48,662 nt of DNA from Poseidonocella sedimentorum (GTDB taxonomy: Bacteria; Pseudomonadota; Alphaproteobacteria; Rhodobacterales; Rhodobacteraceae), in NCBI RefSeq assembly GCF_900116005.1, contig NZ_FOYI01000018.1, positions 1-48,662 on the forward strand. The letters are read 5' to 3'. Below, one piece after another: positions 33,433 to 42,435 of this stretch; positions within the stretch are counted from its first letter, which is position 1, and every line of letters starts with the position of its first letter. The notes below the pieces were generated by a model. It was given only the letters and a program-made list of their open reading frames with translations. It ran no database searches and was not told the origin of the DNA. Position numbers and translations under genes: made by a program.

Positions 33433-34224
33433 CTAGCCTTTGTGAGCGCCGTCGGCGAGAGCGGCGACGAAGCTCAGGATATCGCCCTTGGATTTGCCAG
33501 CGCCGATTTCGGCAACGATCGCCGAACCGACGACGCAGCCGTCCGCCACACCGGCGATCGCTTTGGCTGTGTCCGGGGTCCGGATGCCGAAGCCCACGAT
33601 GACCGGCAGGTTGGTCGTGGATTTGATGCGGGCGACTTCGGGCGCCACGTCCGCGGCGTCCGCGGCGGCGGCGCCGGTGATCCCGGTGATCGAAACGTAG
33701 TAGACGAACCCTGATGTGTTCTGCATCACCTTCGGCAAGCGCGTGTCGTCGGTGGTCGGCGTTGCGAGGCGGATGAAGTTCATCCCTGCTGCCTGAGCCG
33801 GAAGGCAAAGTTCGTCGTCTTCCTCCGGCGGAAGGTCGACGATGATGAGCCCGTCGATCCCCGCCTCGACCGCCTCCTCGAGGAAGCGCGCCACGCCGCG
33901 GCTATAGATCGGGTTGTAGTATCCCATCAGCACGATGGGCGTGGTGTCATCCTCCTCGCGGAAGCTGCGCACCATCTGGAGCGTTTTCTCCAGGGTCTGC
34001 CCGGCCTCCAGCGCGCGCTGGCCGGCGAGCTGGATCGTGTGGCCGTCGGCCATCGGATCGGTGAAGGGCAGGCCGAGCTCGATGATGTCGACCCCCGCGC
34101 CGGGCATGCCGCGCAGCACCTCCATTGAGCGGTCATAGTCCGGGTCGCCGGCCATGATGTAGGCCACGAAAGCCTTGCGCCCCTCGGCTTTGAGCTCGGC
34201 GAATTTGGCGTCGATACGGGTCAT
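33433..34224 (-). CDS. trpA: tryptophan synthase alpha subunit
   Basis: 263 aa. It cleaves indole-3-glycerol phosphate to indole and glyceraldehyde 3-phosphate, working with TrpB. Catalytic Glu49 (IIELGLPF) and Asp60 (DPMADG) fall at the same numbers as in the enteric enzyme; the phosphate loop [13 protein letters not shown] is intact. trpB is not adjacent in this window; upstream (plus side) comes the ribosomal operon on the opposite strand. The 3' side carries the double palindrome before rnpB. Confidence 0.95.
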   Translation of the reverse strand: MTRIDAKFAELKAEGRKAFVAYIMAGDPDYDRSMEVLRGMPGAGVDIIELGLPFTDPMADGHTIQLAGQRALEAGQTLEKTLQMVRSFREEDDTTPIVLMGYYNPIYSRGVARFLEEAVEAGIDGLIIVDLPPEEDDELCLPAQAAGMNFIRLATPTTDDTRLPKVMQNTSGFVYYVSITGITGAAAADAADVAPEVARIKSTTNLPVIVGFGIRTPDTAKAIAGVADGCVVGSAIVAEIGAGKSKGDILSFVAALADGAHKG

Positions 34225-34307
34225 GCGGCCTCCGGTATTTGCTTCCCGTTCTCTTGCAGAATGTGGCGGCGGAAATCAACGCGCAAAGCGCCCGGAGCCC
34301 GCCACTC

Positions 34308-34336
34308 TTGCCAAACCCGCCGGGGCGTGGTTAGAG
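34308..34336 (+). promoter_or_regulatory. putative promoter of the rpsF operon
   Basis: TTGCCA (34308-34313) and TTAGAG (34331-34336) with a 17-nt spacer, about 100 nt before rpsF. The long leader contains CCGCGC/GCGCGG arms and could host S6:S18 autoregulation, as known for other bacteria, but I cannot show the motif. Confidence 0.5.
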
Positions 34337-34440
34337 GGCGCTTCTTCCGCAAACGAAAGTAACCGCGCGGTCTCTCGTGGGTGGGCGCGGAAGAGCAGGG
34401 CCCACTCTTTGAAACGCGCCAGTACATGATAGGAGTGCAC

Positions 34441-34794
34441 ATGCCGCTTTACGAGCATGTCTTCATCTCGCGCCAGGATCTCTCCAGCGCCCAGGCCGAG
34501 GGCCTCGTCGAACACTTCTCCACGGTTCTCGCAGACAACGGCGGCAAGGTCGTTGAAAACGAGTACTGGGGCGTGAAGACCATGGCCTACAAGATCAACA
34601 AGAACCGCAAGGGCCACTACGCCTTCCTCAAGACCGATGCGCCCGCACCGGCCGTGCAGGAAATGGAACGCCTGATGCGCCTGCATGACGACGTGATGCG
34701 CGTTCTCACCATCAAGGTGGACGAGCACGGCGAAGGCCCGTCGATCCAGATGCAGAAACGCGACGAGCGCGACAGCCGTCGCGACCGCCGTTGA
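34441..34794 (+). CDS. rpsF: 30S ribosomal protein S6
   Basis: 117 aa. Typical S6: MPLYEHVFISRQDLSS opening, GVKTMAYKINKNRKGHYAF core, and a basic, Arg/Asp-rich tail (RDERDSRRDRR). The ATG at 34441 has AGGAG 6 nt upstream; the frame extends 20 codons upstream without a ribosome site. First gene of rpsF-rpsR-rplI, the conserved order. Confidence 0.97.
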   Translation: MPLYEHVFISRQDLSSAQAEGLVEHFSTVLADNGGKVVENEYWGVKTMAYKINKNRKGHYAFLKTDAPAPAVQEMERLMRLHDDVMRVLTIKVDEHGEGPSIQMQKRDERDSRRDRR

Positions 34795-34823
34795 TCCATC
34801 GCTTGAAGAAAGGACGCTAAACC

Positions 34824-35051
34824 ATGGCCGCAAAACCATTTTTCCGCCGTCGTAAGGTCTGCCCGTTCTCCGGCGAGAACGCACCCAAGATCGACTACAA
34901 GGACACCCGTCTGCTGCAGCGCTACATCTCCGAGCGTGGCAAGATCGTGCCCTCCCGCATCACCGCCGTCTCGGCCAAGAAGCAGCGTGAACTGGCCCGT
35001 GCCATCAAACGCGCCCGCTTCCTCGCCCTGCTGCCCTATGCCGTGAAGTAA
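34824..35051 (+). CDS. rpsR: 30S ribosomal protein S18
   Basis: 75 aa. Recognised by [22 protein letters not shown] and the end [12 protein letters not shown]. It binds the 30S platform as a heterodimer with S6. The zinc-type Cys residues of some S18s are reduced to one (Cys in KVCPF). It is preceded by AAAGGACG and lies 29 nt after rpsF. Confidence 0.97.
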   Translation: MAAKPFFRRRKVCPFSGENAPKIDYKDTRLLQRYISERGKIVPSRITAVSAKKQRELARAIKRARFLALLPYAVK

Positions 35052-35063
35052 GGAGCGACTGAC

Positions 35064-35696
35064 ATGCAAGTTATCCTTCTCGAACGCGTCGCCAAGCTTG
35101 GCCAGATGGGCGAAGTGGTTGACGTCAAATCCGGCTACGCGCGCAATTTCCTGCTGCCGCAAGGCAAGGCTCTGACCGCGAGCGACGCCAACATCGCGCA
35201 GTTTGAATCGCAAAAGGCTCAGCTCGAAGCGACCAACCTGGAAACCAGGGCCGAAGCCGAGAAACTCGGCGCTGAGCTCGACGGCAAGCAGTTCATCGTG
35301 ATTCGCCAAGCGTCCGACGCGGGCTATCTCTACGGCTCCGTGACCACGCGGGACGCCGCCGATGCGGCCACCGCCGACGGCTTCACCGTTGATCGCAAGC
35401 AGGTCGTCCTGTCCCGCCCGATCAAGGAACTCGGCCTGCATGACGTGAGCGTCACGCTGCACCCCGAGGTCGAGGTCACGATCCAGCTCAACGTCGCGCG
35501 CTCCCCTGAGGAAGCCGAGTTGCAAGCCTCCGGCAAGTCCATCCAGGAGCTCGCTGCCGAAGAGGAAGCCGCTGCGGATTACGAGATCGCCGAGCTTTTC
35601 GACGATATCGGCGCAGCCGCCTCCGACGACGACGATCTGGCCGAAGTGGTCGAGACGCCCGAAGACAAGGCCGCCGAGGACGAAACCCACGGCTGA
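35064..35696 (+). CDS. rplI: 50S ribosomal protein L9 with acidic tail
   Basis: 210 aa against about 150 in enterics. The N-domain [34 protein letters not shown] is canonical, and the central helix and C-domain (to about 145, [15 protein letters not shown]) are complete. Residues 150-210 are an acidic, Glu/Asp/Ala-rich extension with DDDD. Such extended L9s occur in Rhodobacterales. It is 12 nt after rpsR and followed by a clear terminator. Confidence 0.96.
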   Translation: MQVILLERVAKLGQMGEVVDVKSGYARNFLLPQGKALTASDANIAQFESQKAQLEATNLETRAEAEKLGAELDGKQFIVIRQASDAGYLYGSVTTRDAADAATADGFTVDRKQVVLSRPIKELGLHDVSVTLHPEVEVTIQLNVARSPEEAELQASGKSIQELAAEEEAAADYEIAELFDDIGAAASDDDDLAEVVETPEDKAAEDETHG

Positions 35697-35720
35697 GCCG
35701 GTCTGGCATTGCGAAAATCG

Positions 35721-35751
35721 GGGCCGCGCGGGAAACTCGCGCGGCCCTTTT
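35721..35751 (+). terminator. Rho-independent terminator after rplI
   Basis: Perfect 10-bp stem GGGCCGCGCG (35721-35730) and CGCGCGGCCC (35738-35747), 7-nt loop, followed by TTTTC. It lies 24 nt after the rplI stop. Confidence 0.88.
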
Positions 35752-35831
35752 CATTGAGGGAACCCCGCCCGCTTGCGCGCCCCGGATGCGCGGATTAGAA
35801 GCGGCGCGAGCAGGCATCAAGGAGAGCGGAC

Positions 35832-36929
35832 ATGGGTTTCAGGATGGGCATCGTCGGGCTTCCCAACGTGGGCAAGTCGACCCTTTTCAACGCGCTGACC
35901 CGCACCGCCGCGGCTCAGGCCGCGAACTTTCCGTTCTGCACGATCGAGCCCAACGTGGGCGAGGTGGCTGTCCCGGATCCCCGGTTGGACCGGCTGGCGG
36001 AGATCGCCAAATCCAAGCAGGTCATCCCGACGCGGATGACCTTCGTTGACATCGCCGGGCTCGTGAAAGGGGCCTCCAAGGGCGAAGGGCTCGGCAACCA
36101 GTTTCTGGCCAATATCCGCGAGGTCGACGCGATTGCCCATGTGCTGCGCTGTTTCGAGGACGGCGATATTACCCATGTTGAAGGGCGCGTGGATCCAGTG
36201 GCCGATGCCGAGACCATCGAGACCGAACTCATGCTGGCCGATATCGAGAGCATCGAAAAGCGGCTTCAGAACATCGTGCGCAAGGTGCGCGGCGGCGACA
36301 AGGAGGCGGTCCAGCAGGAGCGGCTATTGCGGGCGGCGCTTGCCAAGCTCGAAGAGGGCGAGCCTGCGCGGATGGTCGAGGTTGATGAAGACGATGCCAA
36401 GGCCTGGAAGATGCTCCAGCTGCTGACAACGAAACCGGTGCTTTATGTGTGCAACGTGGCCGAGGAAGACGCGGCCCAAGGCAACGCGCATGCGGCCAAG
36501 GTGGCGGAGATGGCGGCGGCGCAGGGCAATGCGCATGTCATCATTTCGGCCCGGATCGAGGAGGAAATCAGCCAGCTCGACGCCGAGGAGGCCGCGATGT
36601 TCCTCGATGAGATGGGGCTGGAGGAGGCCGGTCTGGACCGTCTGATCAAGGCGGGCTACGGGCTCCTGAACCTCCAGACTTATTTCACCGTCGGCCCCAA
36701 GGAGGCGCGCGCCTGGACGATCCGCGAGGGCACGATGGCGCCCCAGGCCGCCGGCGTGATCCATGGGGATTTCGAGAAGGGGTTCATCCGCGCCGAGACC
36801 ATCGCCTATGATGATTTCGTCGCGTCCGGGGGCGAGCAGGGGGCCAAGGAAGCGGGCAAGATGCGCGCCGAAGGCAAGAGCTACACCGTCGCCGACGGCG
36901 ATGTGATGCATTTCCTGTTCAACACCTGA
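35832..36929 (+). CDS. ychF: redox-regulated ATPase/GTPase YchF (OLA1 family)
   Basis: 365 aa. The P-loop GLPNVGKST (9-17) and the switch segment [14 protein letters not shown] are canonical. The nucleotide-specificity region NVAEED (about 204) replaces the GTPase NKxD motif, the feature that makes YchF prefer ATP. The C-terminal TGS-like domain ([19 protein letters not shown] ... [10 protein letters not shown]) ends the protein. It binds ribosomes and affects stress responses. GAGAGCGG precedes the ATG. Confidence 0.96.
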   Translation: MGFRMGIVGLPNVGKSTLFNALTRTAAAQAANFPFCTIEPNVGEVAVPDPRLDRLAEIAKSKQVIPTRMTFVDIAGLVKGASKGEGLGNQFLANIREVDAIAHVLRCFEDGDITHVEGRVDPVADAETIETELMLADIESIEKRLQNIVRKVRGGDKEAVQQERLLRAALAKLEEGEPARMVEVDEDDAKAWKMLQLLTTKPVLYVCNVAEEDAAQGNAHAAKVAEMAAAQGNAHVIISARIEEEISQLDAEEAAMFLDEMGLEEAGLDRLIKAGYGLLNLQTYFTVGPKEARAWTIREGTMAPQAAGVIHGDFEKGFIRAETIAYDDFVASGGEQGAKEAGKMRAEGKSYTVADGDVMHFLFNT

Positions 36930-37185
36930 TCAGCAGCTCGCTGTCCACGCCCAACGTCTCGGAGTCGGGGCCGACCCCCAATGATAGACCGGCGCGTAGC
37001 CGTCCTCCGTCAATTCGACATGGCCGCCGCAGACTTCCTGCGCGCGAGCACCGGGGGCGCATCGCCGAAGATCGGCACGCCATCGAGTTTGTCGCGTAAA
37101 GTCACAGGCTCCGAGACGGCCCTGGGCGGACGGGCCCCGATGACCGGTGGCGCGCCACCCAAGCGCTTTCGATCTGGAAAGTGAG
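36919..37185 (-). pseudogene. decayed unidentified gene remnant
   Basis: On the minus strand protein-like sequence jumps between frames: a stretch ending TLRDKLDGVPIFGDAP (about 37070-37110), then in the next frame EVCGGHVELTEDGYAPVYHW (about 36980-37045), then in a third frame [19 protein letters not shown] with a stop overlapping the ychF 3' end. Two single-base indels would join them into one 85-residue C-terminal part. The intact parent protein is not recognised. Sequencing error or true decay cannot be told apart. The remaining 37186-37236 holds nothing else. Confidence 0.4.
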
Positions 37186-37236
37186 GCGTCTTCTTGGGGG
37201 GGGATTCTCACTGCTGCCAAAGCGTGCGCGTCTCGC

Positions 37237-38106
37237 TCAGCCGATGCTGATGGTCCCCAGCCAATCCAGAAAGACACCCAACCGCCGGAGGCCCGAAACG
37301 CGCGTGAGGTAAAGCGCCGAGATGTCCAGCGGCTCCGCGTCGAGCTGACCGGCGAACAGCTCGACCAGACGCCCCGCTCGGAGATCCTCGGCGATCATGA
37401 AATCGGAAAAGCGGGCGATGCCGAGACCGCCCAGGACCATCTGGCGCACGGCCTCTCCGTTGCCCGCGGTCACGGCGGGCGGCACGGGGACGGGATCTGC
37501 CAGACCGGCGAAGCGCAGTGTGTTTATGTGGTCGGGCGCCGCAAAGCGCACTTGTTTCAGCTCAGCGAGATCGGCGGGCGTTTCTGGCCAGCCGGTGCGA
37601 TCAAGGTAGGCCGGTGTGGCCACCAGTTTCCACGCGGTGCGCCCCAGCGGTCGGCGCAGCATCTCGCTGTCGGGAACGCGGCCCAGCCGAATGGCGACGT
37701 CGGCGTGACTGCCGATCAGGTCCACCAGCGCGTCGGTCATGTCGATGGACAACTGGATGTCGGGGTATTGCGCGTGGAACTCGGCCAGACGCGGGGCGAG
37801 CACATGCAGCACGTAAGGAACCGGTGCGTTGACCCGCAACGGACCGGCAGGGGCCTGTCCGCTGGTTGCAATTTCTTGCAGGGTTTCGCTGCGGTCCAGG
37901 ATTTCGCGCGCTTCGGCCAGAACGGCGGCGCCCTCGGGGGTGATTTCGATGGACCGGGTGGTGCGGCGCAGCAGTGTGACCTTCAACTGCGCCTCCAGCC
38001 GCGTGACCGACCGGCTGAGCGTTGAAGCAGACACCCCCCTGCGCCGCGCGGATTCAGCAAAGCCGCCGTCATCGACGATCCCGACAAAGGCGGCCAGATC
38101 CCCCAT
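37237..38106 (-). CDS. LysR-family regulator, divergent to MFS gene
   Basis: 289 aa from ATG 38106 (MGDLAAFVGIVDDGGFAESA, the usual LysR start); a TTG 9 codons upstream (38133) is possible. The winged HTH is RRRGVSASTLSRSVTRLEAQL, and the effector domain of CrgA/PecT-like type begins GPLRVNAPVPYVLHVLAPRL with ADVAIRLG and LGGLGIARFSDFM. It probably regulates the divergent MFS exporter; a good T-N11-A dyad lies between them at 38147-38166. Confidence 0.88.
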   Translation of the reverse strand: MGDLAAFVGIVDDGGFAESARRRGVSASTLSRSVTRLEAQLKVTLLRRTTRSIEITPEGAAVLAEAREILDRSETLQEIATSGQAPAGPLRVNAPVPYVLHVLAPRLAEFHAQYPDIQLSIDMTDALVDLIGSHADVAIRLGRVPDSEMLRRPLGRTAWKLVATPAYLDRTGWPETPADLAELKQVRFAAPDHINTLRFAGLADPVPVPPAVTAGNGEAVRQMVLGGLGIARFSDFMIAEDLRAGRLVELFAGQLDAEPLDISALYLTRVSGLRRLGVFLDWLGTISIG

Positions 38107-38146
38107 GCGCAGCAATTCGTGCAGTTTTTGCAATGATCCATTCCGA

Positions 38147-38166
38147 TATTGCCTGTTCTAGCAATA
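38147..38166. promoter_or_regulatory. LysR operator in the LysR/MFS divergent region
   Basis: TATTGC (38147-38152) and GCAATA (38161-38166) are perfect 6-bp arms with an 8-nt spacer, giving a T-N11-A LysR box in the middle of a 109-nt divergent gap. Confidence 0.65.
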
Positions 38167-38215
38167 GATAGCGGCTGGCATATACGGCGTCGACATCAAA
38201 TCATGGAGAGACCCG

Positions 38216-39397
38216 ATGCCACTTGCCCTATGGGCGCTGACCATCAGCGCTTTCGCCGTCGGAACGACCGAGTTCGTCATCGTCGGCCTGCTACCCACCA
38301 TCGCCGCCGATCTTGGTGTGTCCATCCCCTCCGCTGGCCTTCTGGTCAGCCTCTATGCGCTTGGCGTGACCATCGGCGCGCCGGTGCTGACGGCCATGGC
38401 CGATCGGGTGCCGCGCAAGACGCTGCTGCTGCTCTTGCTGGCACTGTTCACGCTCGGGAATGCTTATGCCGCCTTCGCGCCGGACTACGGCAGCCTTGTC
38501 GCGGCGCGCTTCATCACCGGCCTGGCGCATGGCGTGTTCTTCGCCATCGCCTCGACCATCGCCACCGATCTGGTGGAGCCCGAAAAGGAAAGCTCGGCCA
38601 TCGCGCTGGTGTTCCTTGGTTTGACTGTCGCGCTGGTGACGGGTGTGCCCTTGGGGACGTTCATCGGCCAAAACTTTGGCTGGCAGTCAACTTTCCTTGG
38701 CGTTGTCGTGCTGGGTGTGATCGGCTTCATCGCTTCTGCCGTACTGGTGCCTGCCAATCTGACCAAGACCGCGTCAGCGGGGATCAAGGCGCAGTTGCAG
38801 GTGCTGACCTCGCCGCGCCTTTTGCTGGTCTATCTGATCACCGCTGTCGGCTATGGCGGCAACTTCATCGCCTTCACCTTCCTCGCGCCGATGCTGAACG
38901 AAGTCACGGGTCTGTCCGCAGGCGCGGTCAGCCTTGTGCTGTTGCTCTACGGGGCATCTGTCGCCGTGGGCAACATCGCGGGCGGCAAGCTGGCTGACCG
39001 GATCGGGGCTGTGGCGTCCCTGACGGTGATCTTTGCCGGCCTTGCGATATCACTGGTCGCCCTCGGCGCGTTCCTCACCAGCCCGATTGCAGCCATTGCG
39101 GTTGCGGCCTTCTGGGGCGGCTTTGCCTTCGCCAACGTGCCGCCGCTGCAATCCTACGTCGTGCAAATCGCGCGCGAAGTTTCGCCCGGTGCGGTGGATG
39201 TGGCGTCGGGCCTGAACATCGGGGCGTTCAACCTCGGCATCGCCGGTGGCGCTTGGGCCGGGGGGCTTGTGGTGGAGGGCATCGGCCTTGCCGCTGCGCC
39301 CTACATCGCTGCCGGAGTGGTCGGTGTCGGGATCGTTCTGGTGCGCCTGTCAGGCCGGCTGAACGGGGCAGTGCCCCAAGCCGTCGCGGCCGAATAA
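38216..39397 (+). CDS. MFS transporter, DHA1 drug/sugar efflux type
   Basis: 393 aa, about 12 membrane helices. It starts MPLALWALTISAFAVGTTEFVIVGLLPTIA, the typical opening of the AraJ/YdhP/Cml group. The A-motif-like loop between helices 2 and 3 is ADRVPRKT, and motif C-like VFLGLTVALVTGVPLGTFIG is in helix 5, marking an antiporter of the DHA1 group. Substrates in this group range from arabinose-like sugars to chloramphenicol; none can be named. The adjacent divergent LysR is the likely regulator. A 9-bp hairpin follows the stop. Confidence 0.88.
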   Translation: MPLALWALTISAFAVGTTEFVIVGLLPTIAADLGVSIPSAGLLVSLYALGVTIGAPVLTAMADRVPRKTLLLLLLALFTLGNAYAAFAPDYGSLVAARFITGLAHGVFFAIASTIATDLVEPEKESSAIALVFLGLTVALVTGVPLGTFIGQNFGWQSTFLGVVVLGVIGFIASAVLVPANLTKTASAGIKAQLQVLTSPRLLLVYLITAVGYGGNFIAFTFLAPMLNEVTGLSAGAVSLVLLLYGASVAVGNIAGGKLADRIGAVASLTVIFAGLAISLVALGAFLTSPIAAIAVAAFWGGFAFANVPPLQSYVVQIAREVSPGAVDVASGLNIGAFNLGIAGGAWAGGLVVEGIGLAAAPYIAAGVVGVGIVLVRLSGRLNGAVPQAVAAE

Positions 39398-39403
39398 CCT
39401 TGC

Positions 39404-39436
39404 TTGCCGCGCTGCATCCCGTGTGCGGCGCGGCAA
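39404..39436 (+). terminator. hairpin after the MFS gene
   Basis: TTGCCGCGC (39404-39412) and GCGCGGCAA (39428-39436) form a perfect 9-bp stem, extendable inward (GCA/TGT-GC), 6 nt after the MFS stop, between convergent genes. No T run. Confidence 0.55.
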
Positions 39437-39491
39437 CCGTCGGTCCATCAGTGCGCAAGCAACGCGGCGCCCGAGCTCAGGACGGGCTTGT

Positions 39492-40562
39492 TCATCTGGT
39501 TTCGGGAAAGATGTGGGCCTGATTTGGATCGAAATCGAAATTGGTCGCGGCGCCCGGTGTCAGAATGCTGTCTTCGGCCAGGGCGGCGATGATCTTGCTG
39601 CCGTCGGCCAATGCCAAATCAATCACCGTCTCGCTCCCCAACCGTTCGCTCAGGATCACCGTGCCGTGCAGTTTTCCCGCGCCGCCCATTGCGGGATGCA
39701 GGTATTGCGGGCGCAGGCCCAGGGTGGCGGTTTGCCCCGCGGTGAAGGTGCGGCCTTTGTGGGGCACGTCGATCTGATCGAGCGAGGCGTTGCTGATCGT
39801 GACGGTCTCGTCGTTGACCGCATGCACGGTCACATCAAGGAAGTTCATCGACGGCGCGCCGAGAAAGCCGGCCACGAAGATATTGGCGGGTTCGTGATAG
39901 AGATCCATCGGCGCGCCGGCCTGCATGACCATGCCGTCTTTCAGCACCACGATCTTGTCGGCCAACGTCATGGCTTCGACCTGATCATGTGTGACGTAAA
40001 TCATCGAGGCGCCCAGATCCTGATGCAGCTTGCCGATCTCCATGCGCATATCCATGCGAAGGGCGGCATCGAGGTTGGAGAGGGGCTCGTCAAACAAGAA
40101 GACCTTGGGGTCGCGTACAATGGCGCGGCCGATGGCAACCCGCTGACGCTGGCCGCCTGAAAGCTCGGAGGGCCGACGGTCAAGCAGGTGCTCCATCTGC
40201 AGGATGCGCGCGGCTTTGGCGACCGCTTCCTCCTTCTCCGCCTTGCTCGCCTTGTTGATGGTCAGCCCGAAGGCGACGTTTTCGCGAACGGTCATGTGCG
40301 GGAAGATGGCGTAGGACTGGAACACCATCGCGATGCCCCGCTTGGAGGGTTCGAGGTCATTGACCCGGACCCCGTCGATTTCGAGCGTGCCGGAGGTGAC
40401 ATCCTCCAGCCCGGCGATCATGCGCAGAAGGGTGGATTTTCCGCAGCCCGAGGGGCCCACGAAGACAACGAACTCGCCATCCGCGATCTCGATGTCGACG
40501 CCCTTGATGACGTCAACATTGCCATAGCTCTTGCGAATGTCGCGCAGTTTTACGGTCGCCAT
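39492..40562 (-). CDS. sugar ABC transporter ATPase (MalK/UgpC type)
   Basis: 356 aa. Walker [10 protein letters not shown] (36-44), Q-loop FQSYAIFPHM, signature LSGGQRQR (134-141), Walker B FLFDEP (155-160), D-loop SNLDA and H-loop THDQ are intact. A C-terminal regulatory OB domain follows (FLGAPSMNFLDV, LGLRPQYLHP). It is the last gene of the six-gene minus-strand sugar operon, starting 3 nt after the hydrolase gene. It energises the permease pair encoded upstream. Confidence 0.93.
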   Translation of the reverse strand: MATVKLRDIRKSYGNVDVIKGVDIEIADGEFVVFVGPSGCGKSTLLRMIAGLEDVTSGTLEIDGVRVNDLEPSKRGIAMVFQSYAIFPHMTVRENVAFGLTINKASKAEKEEAVAKAARILQMEHLLDRRPSELSGGQRQRVAIGRAIVRDPKVFLFDEPLSNLDAALRMDMRMEIGKLHQDLGASMIYVTHDQVEAMTLADKIVVLKDGMVMQAGAPMDLYHEPANIFVAGFLGAPSMNFLDVTVHAVNDETVTISNASLDQIDVPHKGRTFTAGQTATLGLRPQYLHPAMGGAGKLHGTVILSERLGSETVIDLALADGSKIIAALAEDSILTPGAATNFDFDPNQAHIFPETR

Positions 40563-40565
40563 GAT

Positions 40566-41552
40566 CTATTCCGCCGCTTTGAGGTAAGGGGTGATTTTGA
40601 GCAGCCGGTCGGAGGTGATTTCGACCGGTTGCGGGTCCATCACGTGGCCGACAAAGTCCGAGCCGTCGGGCCGATCGGCAAAGCCGAGGATGACCAGCCC
40701 GTCGCCGGTATCCACGATCCGGGCGGCGTAGCGGCGGCACGGCAGGTCGCCATCCAGAAAACCCGGCGCGATGCGCCATGGGCCACGGGGGCTGTCGCCG
40801 ATCAGGTAGTGGTTGCCGGTCACGGGCTTGGTTTTCTCGGCCTGCTCTTTCGAGAAGTGTTCGGCGGCGGTGCAGAACAGGCAATACCACTGACCGCCGG
40901 CCGCGAACACCTGTGGCACTTCGAGCTGGCCAAAGCCGCCGGTGAACACCGGGGGCTCGAGGGTCCAGTCGTATCCGTCAGGCGAGGTGGCGAAGCCGAT
41001 GTTGCCGCCTGCGTTGGGTTCCGCGATGCCGCTGGAGCGGGCCGTGAAAAACATCAGCCAACCCTCTCCCTCGGGGTCTTTCATCACCCAAGGGTCGCGC
41101 ATGGCGCGGTCGTGCCATTGGCCGGTGTGGTCGGCTTCGTAGTGGTGGGCGTTCGGGCCCTCGAGGTCGAGGATCAGGCCATCTTCGCCCACCCGCGTCC
41201 AGTTGTGCATATCGGTCGAGGTGGCGTGGCCGATGCGCTGTTTCATGCCCTGTTCGGCCTTGCAACTGCCCGTGTAGTAGAGATGCCACAGCCCATCGTC
41301 GCCGCGCACGGTCGATCCTGTCCAGGTGGTGTAGTCGTCCCACGCAGGCCCGGCGGAGGGTTTGAACGTGGTGCCCAGATCGGTCCAGTTGGTCAAATCC
41401 GTGCTTATGGCGTGGCCGTAGCTGACATTGAAGTGGCGCAACTCGGGGTCGCCGATCGAGCGGGGCGCCTTGAGGTAGTAGCCGTGCCAGACGTCGCCGT
41501 CGTGGACGTACCAGCTATCCCAGACAAAGTGATCTTGAAGAGCGAGGACCAT
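40566..41552 (-). CDS. intracellular GH-J clan beta-propeller hydrolase (GH32/GH68-like)
   Basis: 328 aa, no signal peptide. The three catalytic motifs of clan GH-J are apparent: WDSW (11-14, Asp12 as likely nucleophile), MRDPWV (151-156, transition-state Asp153) and QLEVPQV (209-215, Glu211 as likely acid/base). The WDSW form resembles levansucrase (GH68) rather than the WMNDPNG of invertases. Blade-like repeats with Trp (HAISTDLTNWTDLG; HATSTDMHNWTRVG; FATSPDGYDWTLEP) occur at regular spacing. Encoded between permease and ATPase genes, it probably splits an imported fructose-containing oligosaccharide such as sucrose (inference). It could also be GH43-like acting on arabinosides. Confidence 0.72.
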   Translation of the reverse strand: MVLALQDHFVWDSWYVHDGDVWHGYYLKAPRSIGDPELRHFNVSYGHAISTDLTNWTDLGTTFKPSAGPAWDDYTTWTGSTVRGDDGLWHLYYTGSCKAEQGMKQRIGHATSTDMHNWTRVGEDGLILDLEGPNAHHYEADHTGQWHDRAMRDPWVMKDPEGEGWLMFFTARSSGIAEPNAGGNIGFATSPDGYDWTLEPPVFTGGFGQLEVPQVFAAGGQWYCLFCTAAEHFSKEQAEKTKPVTGNHYLIGDSPRGPWRIAPGFLDGDLPCRRYAARIVDTGDGLVILGFADRPDGSDFVGHVMDPQPVEITSDRLLKITPYLKAAE

Positions 41553-41555
41553 GGA

Positions 41556-42434
41556 TCAGCCTTTCACACCGGTTGAGGCAATCGACGCGATGAACGCGCG
41601 TTGCAAGGCAAGATAGAAGGCCAGGACCGGCACCGTGATGATGGTCAGATAGGCCATGACTTCGCCCCATGCCGTGTTGAGCTGAAAGAAATATTGCAGC
41701 CCGACCATGACAGGGCGGTAGGTTTCCTCCTGCACCACGATCAGTGGCCAGAGGTATTGGTTGTACATGACGAGGAACTTCAGGATCGCGGCCGTGGCGA
41801 TCACAGGGCCGGACAGGGGCATGACCACGCGGCGATAGATCTGCCACCATGAGGCCCCTTCGACGCGGCTGGCCTCGATCAGATCGCGCGGCAGGTCCTT
41901 GAAGAACTGGACGAACAGGAAGATCGTGAGCCCATCGGCAATCCACGGAATGATCTGGACGCGGTAGGAATTCAGCCATCCGACCGAGAGACCTTCAAGC
42001 CCGATCCATGGCAGTTTCGACACCAGGAGCAGCAAGGGGATCGCGATGGTTTCGAACGGGATGATCAGCGTGGCGATGATGATCGACAACAGGGTGTTGC
42101 GCCCCTTCCATTCCAGGAACGCGAAGGAGAAGGCCGCCAGGGAACAGATCAGCAGCGAGAGCAGAACCGTGACGCCTGTCACCAGGACGGAATTGAACAC
42201 GAACAGCCCGATTGGCGCGCGCTCGAACGCGGCGCTGTAGTTGTCGGTGCTGATATCTCCCACGGGCAGGAACGCCCGGATGCTCGAGGCGTCGCGCAGC
42301 AGTTGAAGGTCAGGCTTGAAGCTGGACACGACCATGAAGACGAGCGGAAAGACGAAGATCAACGCGATCAGCGTCAGCACGACATAGCGGGTCACAAGGC
42401 GCAGGCCATGGTTGTCCGATGAAATGGCGGCCAT
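41556..42434 (-). CDS. sugar ABC transporter permease 2 (MalG type)
   Basis: 292 aa. Six predicted membrane helices, first at about 13-35 (VTRYVVLTLIALIFVFPLVF), and an EAA loop EASRVEGASWWQIYRRVVMP near residue 193. It lies 1 nt from the upstream permease gene and 3 nt from the downstream hydrolase gene, so the operon is tightly packed. It pairs with the permease at 42436-43503. Confidence 0.92.
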   Translation of the reverse strand: MAAISSDNHGLRLVTRYVVLTLIALIFVFPLVFMVVSSFKPDLQLLRDASSIRAFLPVGDISTDNYSAAFERAPIGLFVFNSVLVTGVTVLLSLLICSLAAFSFAFLEWKGRNTLLSIIIATLIIPFETIAIPLLLLVSKLPWIGLEGLSVGWLNSYRVQIIPWIADGLTIFLFVQFFKDLPRDLIEASRVEGASWWQIYRRVVMPLSGPVIATAAILKFLVMYNQYLWPLIVVQEETYRPVMVGLQYFFQLNTAWGEVMAYLTIITVPVLAFYLALQRAFIASIASTGVKG

Positions 42435-42435
42435 C

